Source: Acidobacteriota bacterium (lineage in GTDB: Bacteria; Acidobacteriota; UBA890; WLXD01). Taken from it: a DNA stretch of 64,000 nt. The DNA lies in NCBI GenBank assembly GCA_012103255.1, contig WLXD01000001.1, positions 1,377,501 to 1,441,500 of the forward strand, in the 5' to 3' direction. The notes below the pieces were generated by a model. That model was not told the origin of the DNA, did not search any database, and saw only the letters and a list, made by a program, of their open reading frames with translations. Positions 35,804-43,738 of this stretch are shown here, piece after piece (position 1 is the first letter of the stretch; each line of letters begins with the position of its first letter). Position numbers and translations under genes: made by a program.

Positions 35804-36802
35804 GTGAAGTTGCCCACAAGACGCTGCTCCGCTGTTTTCCTAGCCCTGACGATGGCGGCTCTGGTTGCGAGTAACGCTGGCATCGTCGCCGCCCGGCCCG
35901 CCTCACAGCAAGCCGCGCCAGCACCGGAGATTCTCGCCAGCAACGCCTTCTACTACTACGCGGACGTGGAGGCAGCCTGGCGCTTCTACAGCGACGTGCT
36001 CGGGTTCGAGACGGCGGCCGACTACGGCTTCGCGAAGATCATGCGCGTGGCCCCAGCGTCGTACCTCACCCTCGTCGAGGCTGCCCGTGGCATGCATTCG
36101 GCCGAAGAGCCGAAGACGGCCACACTGGCCATCGTCACCGATGAGGTGGAGCAGTGGTTCGAGCATTTGCAGGAACACGAAGTTCCCATGCGGCACGAGT
36201 TGGGCGAAGTCGACCCAGAGGCCGCGCATGTCGGCTTCGTTGCTGTCGACCCGGAAGGCTACTTGCTCGAGTTCGAGCGATTCCAGCCACATCCTGAGAA
36301 CGACGAACTGCTGCCACTGCTGGAGTCCGTCGAGCCTCTCTATCCAGGAACAGGCGCGCTCACCAGTCGGCCCGCGCATCTCGGCGTTCGCGGCATCGTG
36401 CAATGGCTCTACTTCGCCGACACCGAAGCGACGCTCGATTTCTACGGCCGAGTACTCGGCGAGCCCGCGCTTCTCGACCAGGGTTGGGCCTGGGCCTTTC
36501 AGGTTTCCGCCTCTGGGTTCCTCGGGATCGTTGACGGAGCCCGAGGACTGCATAGCGCGACCGAGGAGAAAGGCGTGACGATGTCCTTCATCGTTTGGGA
36601 CATCGAGGCCTGGTACGACCGGCTGCGCGGAATCAACGACTTCGAATGGCGCAGCGACGCGATCGGCGACGAGAGCGGTCTCGTGCGCGTGTTCGTTGGA
36701 TACGATCCTGAAGGCTATTTCCTGGAATGGGATGAATTCCTCGACCTTGAAGGTAACGAAAATCTGATCCCCGCCTTGCGCGCGGCCCGTGCCACGCGCT
36801 GA
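35804..36802 (+). CDS. Exported protein with two VOC (glyoxalase-like) domains
   Basis: A 332-residue protein with an N-terminal signal (VFLALTMAALVASNAGIVAA). Two tandem vicinal-oxygen-chelate domains follow: the first begins FYYYADVEAAWRFYSDVLGF, the second LYFADTEATLDFYGRVLGE. The paired Glu ends, DPEGYLLEFERF and DPEGYFLEWDEF, supply metal-binding glutamates. Members include glyoxalases and dioxygenases; an extracytoplasmic form is uncommon. Start is GTG at 35804 with GGGAGG upstream. It lies two bases before the S9 peptidase gene. Confidence 0.8.
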   Translation: MKLPTRRCSAVFLALTMAALVASNAGIVAARPASQQAAPAPEILASNAFYYYADVEAAWRFYSDVLGFETAADYGFAKIMRVAPASYLTLVEAARGMHSAEEPKTATLAIVTDEVEQWFEHLQEHEVPMRHELGEVDPEAAHVGFVAVDPEGYLLEFERFQPHPENDELLPLLESVEPLYPGTGALTSRPAHLGVRGIVQWLYFADTEATLDFYGRVLGEPALLDQGWAWAFQVSASGFLGIVDGARGLHSATEEKGVTMSFIVWDIEAWYDRLRGINDFEWRSDAIGDESGLVRVFVGYDPEGYFLEWDEFLDLEGNENLIPALRAARATR

Positions 36803-36804
36803 CC

Positions 36805-39669
36805 ATGAGGCTAGAACGAATGACGACCGCCAAGATGCACCGCATTCCTCGCTCTGTCGCAGCGACGCTCCTGTTCGCGCTCAGCACGACCGGCGCGTTC
36901 GCACAGGATCGACCCACGGTCCAACCCGACGAGTACGGCAAGTTCGAGTCCTTGAGCTCGCCGGCCTTCTCGCCTGACGCAGCGTGGATCGCGTATCCGA
37001 TCTCGCGCGTGGATGGTTCGTTCGAACTCCGCTTGCGGGCTACATCCGACGCCACCACGGAGCAGGCGTTCGAGAACGGACAGCGTCCGGAGTTCTCCGA
37101 GGACGGTCGCTGGCTGGCCTGGACGGTAGGCGTTCCCGCCAATGAGGCCGCGCGAATGCGCGAGGCAGGCGAGCCGGTCCGGACTGGATTGGCCCTGTTG
37201 GAGATGGGCGCCGACGATGAGCGGGTGTTCGAAGCAGTGGCGTCGCGCGCGTTCGATTCCACCGGGCGGTACCTCGCGATTCTCGGGCATGCTCCGGAAG
37301 AGCCCCGCGGCAAGGGCGCTGACCTGCGAGTCATGGACCTGCAAGCTGGCACCACGATGACGTTCGGCAATGTAGCCGAGTACGCCTGGACCGACATGGG
37401 GTCGCGGCTGGCCGTCATTGTCGCGACCGGCGCCGACGAGGGCAACGGGGTGCAGCTCTACGACGCGGCGAGCGGCGTGGTTGCTCCGCTGGACTCCTCG
37501 AGTTCCGCTTATCGAGGGCTGTCCTGGCGGGAGGACGCCGCTGATCTTGCGGTGTACCGCAGTGCGGGCATGGCAAGCGACCCTGGAGATGGCTACGACG
37601 TACTCGCCTGGCGCGGCCTCGACGGCGGCATGATCAGCGCGACTGTGCTCGCGGCCAGCGCCGACGCGTTGCCCGCCGGTACTGAAGTTGTTCGCCACCG
37701 CGGCATCGAATGGTCGGAGGACGGCTCGCGCCTTGCGATCGGACTGCGGCCCACCGAAACAGCCGACGGCGATGCTGCCGAGGCCAATGAGATGGAAGAC
37801 GCCGCTGCGGAAGAGGGCGCGGAGTCTGAGGAAGAGGAATCAGAGCCAGACGACTCCGCTCCGACCGAAGAACCGGAGCTTCCCGGTGTCCAGATCTGGC
37901 ATACCTCGGACGTGCGGCTCTACCCGGCCCAGAAGGTCTCCGAGGGTCGCGATGCTCGCCGGACACTGCTCTCCGTGTGGCATCTCGATAGCGGCGCTGT
38001 GGCTCAGATCGGCAGCGACCTGATGGAGAGCGCGAGCCTGGCGGGGGACTGGAGCTACGGGTTCGAGCGCGTTGCCGCGCCGTATCCCTGGGGTGCCATG
38101 TTCGGACGCCCGTACTTCGATCTCTGGAAGATCGATGGGTCGACCGGCGAGCGCGAGCGCATTGCCGAGCAGGTCCGCTACGCGTACGTCTCGCCGGACG
38201 GCGGATATGCCGTCACCTTCGACGGGGATGATTACTGGTCGTATCGCACCAGCGACGGCAACCGCACCAACCTGACGGCGGGGATCGACGTGGATTTCCA
38301 GAACGTCGACTCCGACACGCCCACGGATCTGCTGCCTCCGCACGGTGTCGGAGGTTGGCTTGAAGAGGACGCCGCGATTCTGGTGTACGACCAGTTCGAC
38401 ATCTGGCGCCTCGCCCCGGACGGCGGAAGCGCCGCGTTGCTCACAGATGGCCGCGCCGACAGCACAATCTTCCGGATGACCCGCGTAGACCCGACCGCAG
38501 GCTTCTTCAATGCCGACCCGTTCGATCCGACAGGCGTGCTCTTCATGAGTCTTCGCAATGAGGACACCGAGCAGCGTGGCTACGCGCGCCTCGACGTGGG
38601 GAGCGATTCAGCCACCAGGTTGATGCTCGAGGATCAGCTCATCTCCTCGCTCCGGCAGATTGGAGACTCGGACCGCTTCGCGTACTCCATCCAGGCTCGC
38701 GACGACTCGCCTGACTATTTTCTTGGCGATGCTGGACTGGTCGGCGCGACCCAGGTCACCGAGACCAATCCGTTCCTCGGCGACTATGCCTGGACGCGGT
38801 CGGAACTGGTCGACTTCGTCAGCGAAGGGGGGCGCGATCTTCAGGCGGCGCTGCTGTATCCAGCCGACTACGACCCTGAGCGCGAGTATCCGATGATCGT
38901 GTACACGTACGAGATTCTCGCGCCGCAGATCCATGGCTTCCAGGTTCCCAGCGAACGCAACTACTACAACTTCACGGCGTGGACTCAGCAGGGCTACTTC
39001 GTGCTCCTACCGGACATCGTCTACACCTGGCGCGAGCCGGGACAGAGCGCGATCGAGTCCGTGCGCGCCGCCGTGACGAGCGTTGTCGCCCGCGGGCTCG
39101 TGGATGGCGATCGCGTTGGCCTGATCGGCCATTCCTGGGGTGGCTATCAGGCCACGTACCTGCCGACTCGAATCGACACCTTCGCCGCGTCGGTGGCGGG
39201 CGCTCCGCTCACCGATTTCGTCAGCTTCATGGGCCAGCTGCACTGGAATCCCGGCATAGCCGAGCTGAGTCACTGGGAAACGGGTCAGGGTCGCATGGAG
39301 GTGCCGTACTGGGAGGATCCGGAGGCGCACCACCGCAGCTCACCGATTCACAAGGTCCACGAGATGAACACGCCACTGTTGATGGCGTTCGGAGATGCTG
39401 ACGGTGTCGTCGACTGGGATCAGGGCACGGAGTTCTACAACTTCGCTCGCCGCGCCGGAAAACAGATGGTGCTGCTCGTCTATGAGGGCGAGGATCACGG
39501 TTTCCGTAACGAAGCTAACCAGAAGGACTATCACCGCCGCATCCTGGAGTGGTTCGGTCACTATCTGAAGGGCGACCCGGCTCCCGCCTGGATCACCGAA
39601 GGTGTTGCGATCGACGATCTGGACGACGAGAAGAAACGAGTGGCAACGGGCGAGCCGGAACAGCACTGA
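36805..39669 (+). CDS. Prolyl oligopeptidase family (S9) serine peptidase, exported
   Basis: A 954-residue protein. A signal peptide ends near GAFAQD, after which WD-like repeats build a beta-propeller. The C-terminal alpha/beta hydrolase domain has GHSWGGYQ (nucleophile S777), FGDADGVVDWDQ (probable acid D870) and YEGEDHGF (H898). A run of acidic residues encoded at about 37760-37880 interrupts the propeller. It probably cleaves oligopeptides outside the cytoplasm. ATG at 36805 was taken; ATG at 36835 (MHRIPRSVAATLL) gives a shorter, equally good signal peptide. Confidence 0.9.
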   Translation: MRLERMTTAKMHRIPRSVAATLLFALSTTGAFAQDRPTVQPDEYGKFESLSSPAFSPDAAWIAYPISRVDGSFELRLRATSDATTEQAFENGQRPEFSEDGRWLAWTVGVPANEAARMREAGEPVRTGLALLEMGADDERVFEAVASRAFDSTGRYLAILGHAPEEPRGKGADLRVMDLQAGTTMTFGNVAEYAWTDMGSRLAVIVATGADEGNGVQLYDAASGVVAPLDSSSSAYRGLSWREDAADLAVYRSAGMASDPGDGYDVLAWRGLDGGMISATVLAASADALPAGTEVVRHRGIEWSEDGSRLAIGLRPTETADGDAAEANEMEDAAAEEGAESEEEESEPDDSAPTEEPELPGVQIWHTSDVRLYPAQKVSEGRDARRTLLSVWHLDSGAVAQIGSDLMESASLAGDWSYGFERVAAPYPWGAMFGRPYFDLWKIDGSTGERERIAEQVRYAYVSPDGGYAVTFDGDDYWSYRTSDGNRTNLTAGIDVDFQNVDSDTPTDLLPPHGVGGWLEEDAAILVYDQFDIWRLAPDGGSAALLTDGRADSTIFRMTRVDPTAGFFNADPFDPTGVLFMSLRNEDTEQRGYARLDVGSDSATRLMLEDQLISSLRQIGDSDRFAYSIQARDDSPDYFLGDAGLVGATQVTETNPFLGDYAWTRSELVDFVSEGGRDLQAALLYPADYDPEREYPMIVYTYEILAPQIHGFQVPSERNYYNFTAWTQQGYFVLLPDIVYTWREPGQSAIESVRAAVTSVVARGLVDGDRVGLIGHSWGGYQATYLPTRIDTFAASVAGAPLTDFVSFMGQLHWNPGIAELSHWETGQGRMEVPYWEDPEAHHRSSPIHKVHEMNTPLLMAFGDADGVVDWDQGTEFYNFARRAGKQMVLLVYEGEDHGFRNEANQKDYHRRILEWFGHYLKGDPAPAWITEGVAIDDLDDEKKRVATGEPEQH

Positions 39670-39700
39670 TCCCGATCGGCTACGAAGACCAGGAGGCGCG

Positions 39701-40786
39701 ATGAGTTCGAAAGGCAAGCAACGACAGCCCGAGGCAGAGTCTGCGCACGGGACAGTTCACAGCGGCCTGCTGGCCGCATTGCTGGTTGGACTCGCGTTCA
39801 GCGCCCTGCTGCTTGGGGAGTATCGGAGTTCGGGACTGCTGTGCGGTCCCGGTGGCGGCTGCGATCTTGTTCGCGCCTCCGAGTACTCCTCGATCGAAGG
39901 TGTGCCTCTTCCGACCATCGGCGTCGTCTATTTCCTGGTGATGCTGGCCGTGGCGGCACTGCCGGGACTGCGTTCGGCGCTTCTTCCGTTCGCTGCCGTG
40001 GGTGCGCTTGCCGGCGCCACGTTCCTGGTGATCCAGGGCGCCGTGATCGGCGCGTTCTGTTCGCTCTGCGTGGTCGTCGATCTTTCGGCGCTAGCTGCCG
40101 GCGTGCTGGCCTGGATGGGGCGCGATGGCGTGACCCCACCGTTGACTCCCCAGCGGACGATGGCGTTGTCCGTCGCCACACTCGTTGCGTTCGGGATGAT
40201 CGGCGTGAGCCAGGTGCTGGCTCCGATGGGTGCCAGCGTGGTCGAGCAGACGCCGGAGCAGCTGCCGGCTCCTGTGGCCAGGGAGCAAAAGGCGGAAAGT
40301 CCCGTGACGGTGGTTGAGTACATCGACTTCGAGTGTCCGGCCTGTCGCTATCAGCACGGGGTATTCAAGGAAGTGCTGGCCGACGTCGACTACGACGTGC
40401 GCATGGTTTACATGCACTCGCCGCTTCCGCAGCACACCGGCGCTGATGGGGCCGCGCGCGCGTTTATCTGCGTCGAGACCGACGGCGTGCCTGCAACCTA
40501 CAAGGCGTTCGCCGATCAACTCTTCACCGCGCCCGAGCTCACGACCGACGTAATCGAGTCGATAGCGGCCGGGCTCGCGCTCGATGTTGACGATTTGCGC
40601 GCCTGCATGGAGTCGGACACCACCACGGCGCGACTCGAGCGTGACCTCAACCTCGCCAACCAGGTGGGAGTGCGATCGTTGCCAACGTTCTGGATTGGCC
40701 GTCAGAAGTTTGTGGGAACCTCGGACCCCAGAACGGTCCGCGAGGCGTTGGACCGCTGGGTTCGATCGCCAGATAGCCAGGAGTGA
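39701..40786 (+). CDS. VKOR-DsbA fusion, disulfide-forming membrane enzyme
   Basis: A 361-residue fusion. The N-terminal VKOR domain has about four to five helices with a loop cysteine pair C48/C54 (LCGPGGGCDLV) and the quinone-reducing CSLC (C120/C123). The C-terminal DsbA-like domain carries CPAC (C212/C215) in VEYIDFECPACRYQHG. Together these form disulfides in exported proteins and pass electrons to quinone, replacing DsbA plus DsbB. The ATG at 39701 is fixed by AGGAGG at 39691-39696. Confidence 0.92.
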   Translation: MSSKGKQRQPEAESAHGTVHSGLLAALLVGLAFSALLLGEYRSSGLLCGPGGGCDLVRASEYSSIEGVPLPTIGVVYFLVMLAVAALPGLRSALLPFAAVGALAGATFLVIQGAVIGAFCSLCVVVDLSALAAGVLAWMGRDGVTPPLTPQRTMALSVATLVAFGMIGVSQVLAPMGASVVEQTPEQLPAPVAREQKAESPVTVVEYIDFECPACRYQHGVFKEVLADVDYDVRMVYMHSPLPQHTGADGAARAFICVETDGVPATYKAFADQLFTAPELTTDVIESIAAGLALDVDDLRACMESDTTTARLERDLNLANQVGVRSLPTFWIGRQKFVGTSDPRTVREALDRWVRSPDSQE

Positions 40787-40790
40787 AGCC

Positions 40791-41177
40791 GTGGGTCGCA
40801 CACCAATAACCAGCCCCAACGCCGCTGCCGTCGGTCCCTATTCGCATGCGATCGACGACGGACGGTCCGTGTACCTGTCGGGGCAAACGCCGATCGACCC
40901 TGACACGGGCGGCCTGCTCGAAGGGAGTGTTGGCGCGCAGACGCACCAGTGCTTTGACAATCTGTTCGACGTCCTCATGACAGCAGGCCTGAGCCCGTCT
41001 GACGTCGTCCAGGTCCGGGTGTACGTCACCGACATGGGTGACTTCGCAGAAATGAACGCGGCCTACGCGGAACGCTTCACAGAGCCCTACCCGGCGCGTA
41101 CGACCATCGGCGTGGCGAGCCTACCGCTCGGGGCGCAGGTGGAGATCGACTGCGTTGCCGTGCGGCCGGACGCGTAG
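40791..41177 (+). CDS. ridA: RidA family enamine/imine deaminase
   Basis: A 128-residue RidA/YjgF protein. GPYSHAIDDGRSVYLSGQTP, VVQVRVYVTDMGDFAEMNAAY and PARTTIGVASLPLGAQVEID are the family signatures, with the arginine of PARTT as the substrate-binding residue. It deaminates reactive enamines from PLP enzymes. The start is GTG at 40791 with AGGAG 7 bases upstream; it is 4 bases after the VKOR-DsbA stop. Confidence 0.93.
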   Translation: MGRTPITSPNAAAVGPYSHAIDDGRSVYLSGQTPIDPDTGGLLEGSVGAQTHQCFDNLFDVLMTAGLSPSDVVQVRVYVTDMGDFAEMNAAYAERFTEPYPARTTIGVASLPLGAQVEIDCVAVRPDA

Positions 41178-41192
41178 GACGCGAATCGTCTC

Positions 41193-41894
41193 GTGTTGAG
41201 TCCAGCTGCCGGCGAGGTCGTCATCCTCGAGATTCCGTTGGACGGCGACGTCCCGGGCGATGCGAATCTTGCCGATAACGAACGTCGGCGCTTGTCGCGG
41301 ATGCGCTCAGAGGCGAAGCGTCGTGAGTTCATCGTGAGCCGCGACGCGATGCGCCGGGCGCTTGGACAGCTTCTCGGCCGGTCCGCATCGGAGGTCGCGA
41401 TCGAGTTGGGGGAACACGGCAAACCCGAAGTGTGCGGTGCTGACTTCCACTTCAACCTCTCGCATTCGGGCGACCGTGCCGTGTTGGCGTTGTCCCGGGA
41501 AGGGCCGATTGGAATCGACATTGAGGCGATGGCGCCTCGGCGACCGTTCGCCCGCTTGGCGCGTCGCTTCTTCGCAGCGAGCGAGATCGAATGGTTCGAG
41601 GAGTACGGCGAGGATGACCGCCGCGAAGCGTTCTACCGCCTGTGGACTCTCAAAGAGGCCTACCTGAAGGCAGTGGGTACCGGTCTTTCGATGTCGTCCC
41701 GAGCCTTCGATATCCGCGTTGACGGGGCGCTTGGGGAGCTTCGCGAAGTGCCGGGCGACCTGAGCGATCGCGGTCCATGGCACCTGGAGACAGTGCAGTT
41801 GGATGGGGCCTACGTGGTCTCGATTTGTACCCCTGTGGGTCTGGTGAGCTATCGTCGAGTCACTCTGAACGAACTTGGCGGAGGCTCCCCATGA
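41193..41894 (+). CDS. 4'-phosphopantetheinyl transferase (Sfp type)
   Basis: A 233-residue protein. NERRRLSRMRSEAKRREF, FNLSHSGDRAVLALS, IGIDIE and FYRLWTLKEAYLKAVGTGL are the known motifs, with magnesium ligands at the Asp and Glu of GIDIE and the Glu of WTLKEA. It transfers phosphopantetheine from CoA to a carrier protein Ser. The Sfp type usually serves polyketide or peptide synthases or lysine biosynthesis, but no carrier gene is in this window. Start GTG at 41193 (or TTG at 41196). Confidence 0.9.
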   Translation: MLSPAAGEVVILEIPLDGDVPGDANLADNERRRLSRMRSEAKRREFIVSRDAMRRALGQLLGRSASEVAIELGEHGKPEVCGADFHFNLSHSGDRAVLALSREGPIGIDIEAMAPRRPFARLARRFFAASEIEWFEEYGEDDRREAFYRLWTLKEAYLKAVGTGLSMSSRAFDIRVDGALGELREVPGDLSDRGPWHLETVQLDGAYVVSICTPVGLVSYRRVTLNELGGGSP

Positions 41895-42322
41895 AATGGC
41901 TTGTCCCCACCCTGCTGGCGCTTGCCGCGGCGCACGTCGTGTTCGGCCTCTACTCGCCGGAGACCCTGGCGCCGTGGGCCGGATTGGAACTGACGACCCC
42001 GGGCGCACACGGTGAGATTCGCGCCATCTTCGGCGGACTCATTATCGCTCTCGGAATCGCGATCGCCCGCGGCGCGCTCGGCGGCGCTGCTGGACGCCAC
42101 TGGCTCTGGGCCGTGGCCGGGATGTACCTCGGTCTCGTCGCAGGTCGACTCGTGAGCCTCGGGGTGGACGGATTCTCCATGCATACGTTGGCGGCCGGCA
42201 TCTTCGAGGGAGCCGTGGCCGGACTGCTCTTCTGGGCCGGAAGCGAGGCTCCTACTGCCGCGACAGCCGCGAGTCCGACGCCAGCGGCGGACACCTCCGG
42301 GACGGACGGCGCCACCAACTAG
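41891..42322 (+). CDS. Small four-helix membrane protein (DUF4345-like)
   Basis: A 143-residue protein with four predicted helices: WLVPTLLALAAAHVVFGLYS, IFGGLIIALGIAIARGAL, LWAVAGMYLGLVAGRLVSL and LAAGIFEGAVAGLLFWAG. The Ala/Thr/Pro-rich tail is disordered. GEIRAIFGGL and GRLVSLGVDG resemble the DUF4345 family, whose function is unknown. The ATG at 41891 overlaps the preceding gene by 4 bases. Its stop overlaps the stop of the convergent HAD gene. Confidence 0.7.
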   Translation: MKWLVPTLLALAAAHVVFGLYSPETLAPWAGLELTTPGAHGEIRAIFGGLIIALGIAIARGALGGAAGRHWLWAVAGMYLGLVAGRLVSLGVDGFSMHTLAAGIFEGAVAGLLFWAGSEAPTAATAASPTPAADTSGTDGATN

Positions 42323-43050
42323 GGCAGCGCGGCGAAGATCCGGGTCAGCTCACTGAGGATCTCTCGTGGAGCCGTTGCCTTGCCGTCCGGCTCCACGTCC
42401 CAGTGATCGTCTGTCAGGTGCGGCGCGTAGAGCGCACCGACGCTGACCACTCGGATGTCGGTTCCCGCAGCCTGGAAATGATCGTTGGCGCGATGGGCGC
42501 ACTCGACATCCGTTTCGTGATCGCCCACGTAGACCACCAATCCGGGTGCCGCACAGGTGAGTTGCTCGATGCACCGCACCAGTGCGTGCGGGTGCGGCTT
42601 CTGATAGCCGGTTTCGACATCCTCGGCGCCGAGGACTTTTCCGAAGTGGCGGTCGATCTCCAGCTGGGCGAGGAACCGCGTGATGTTGGCACGGATGTTG
42701 AGCGAGACGATGCCCTGTGGCAGGTGGGCAAACGTCTCGAGAACTTCACGAATTCCGTCGTATATCTCGGCCGGGGTTTCGTCCGCGATCTGGAACTCGA
42801 GCCAGTGCTCCTCGGTCCGATCGATGTCGGTCTCGCCCATCCGCAGTTCCTGGCGGTAGAAATCGCGCCAGTGCCTGTGGCGATGGAGCGCCGGCTCGTA
42901 GCCGGCAAGATCCTGTAAGGCCTGGAACTCGTCGGGATCGCTCCCCGTGATGTGTTTCACGAGGGCCCGCGCGACGTTCATGTTCTTGCGACGGGTATCG
43001 ACTAGAGTGCCGTCGAAGTCCCAGACTACAGCGGTCAGTTTCTGATGCAT
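42319..43050 (-). CDS. HAD-superfamily phosphatase (phosphoglycolate phosphatase-like)
   Basis: A 243-residue protein with all four HAD motifs: WDFDGTLVD (nucleophile Asp), VSLNI (motif II region), QKPHPHAL (lysine), and GDHETDVECAHRAN (acidic pair). A helical cap lies between motifs I and II. Substrate cannot be told; pyrophosphatase- or phosphoglycolate-type members look similar. It converges on the DUF4345-like gene with overlapping stops (CTAG). Confidence 0.88.
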   Translation of the reverse strand: MHQKLTAVVWDFDGTLVDTRRKNMNVARALVKHITGSDPDEFQALQDLAGYEPALHRHRHWRDFYRQELRMGETDIDRTEEHWLEFQIADETPAEIYDGIREVLETFAHLPQGIVSLNIRANITRFLAQLEIDRHFGKVLGAEDVETGYQKPHPHALVRCIEQLTCAAPGLVVYVGDHETDVECAHRANDHFQAAGTDIRVVSVGALYAPHLTDDHWDVEPDGKATAPREILSELTRIFAALP

Positions 43051-43122
43051 CGGCGCAGCCTAGCATGGTCAACGCGGGCCGGATCTGCTAAACCGGTGTG
43101 GTCATCCCCGGCGTGAAACACC

Positions 43123-43683
43123 ATGCTCGAAGCACTTGTCGCCTGGATCGAAGCCTCGGGGCCCGCGGTCTATCTGCTTGCGCCGTTGTTTACGGTGGCG
43201 GTGGCGATTCCGGCGGAGATTCCGGCGATGCTCAACGGGATGGCCTTCGGCCCCTACTGGGGCACGCTCGTGACCTGGATGAGCGCCATGGCCGGAGCTC
43301 AGATCAGTTTCGAGCTCGCGCAGCGATTTGGTCGACCGCTTGCTGAGCGCTTCATCCCGGACGCTGCGTTGGTGAAAACAGATCGATTGGTGACGCGAGC
43401 CGGATGGCCGCTCTTGCTAGGTCTCAGGCTACTGCCCACCGTCGCCTTCACTGCGATCAACTGGGGCGCTGGGTTAACGCGGATGCGCCGCATCACGTTC
43501 TTCTGGACCACGGCCGTCGGGATTCTCCCCGGCGCGCTGGTGTTCACAGCCACGGGCGCCGGACTCGGGAGTCTCCTTTCCGAGGCGGGCGGTCCGACGT
43601 TGACGGTTGCGGCCACCTTCGCCACGATCATCGTGATGGCGGTGATGACGGTCTGGTTGTTCAGGTCGAGTACCGCCGAGTAA
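43123..43683 (+). CDS. VTT-domain (TVP38/DedA-like) membrane protein
   Basis: A 186-residue protein with five to six helices. VAIPAEIPAMLNGMAFGPYWG and GAQISFELAQRFGRPLAERF match the SNARE-associated/VTT domain, including the conserved FGxxxG-type stretch, and LGLRLLPTVAFTAINWGAGL the second re-entrant arm. Members flip lipids such as undecaprenyl phosphate or phosphatidylethanolamine. Substrate is not decided here. It is divergent from the HAD gene. Confidence 0.85.
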   Translation: MLEALVAWIEASGPAVYLLAPLFTVAVAIPAEIPAMLNGMAFGPYWGTLVTWMSAMAGAQISFELAQRFGRPLAERFIPDAALVKTDRLVTRAGWPLLLGLRLLPTVAFTAINWGAGLTRMRRITFFWTTAVGILPGALVFTATGAGLGSLLSEAGGPTLTVAATFATIIVMAVMTVWLFRSSTAE

Positions 43684-43738
43684 CGAGCGAACCGTCGGCG
43701 GCATCCAGCTCGCGGGTTCCGCGGTAGCAGGAGTCTCT

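Noticed and set aside
42350-43072. Alternative minus-strand frames overlapping the HAD gene
   Set aside because: The HAD motifs are all in one frame; the others are shadows.
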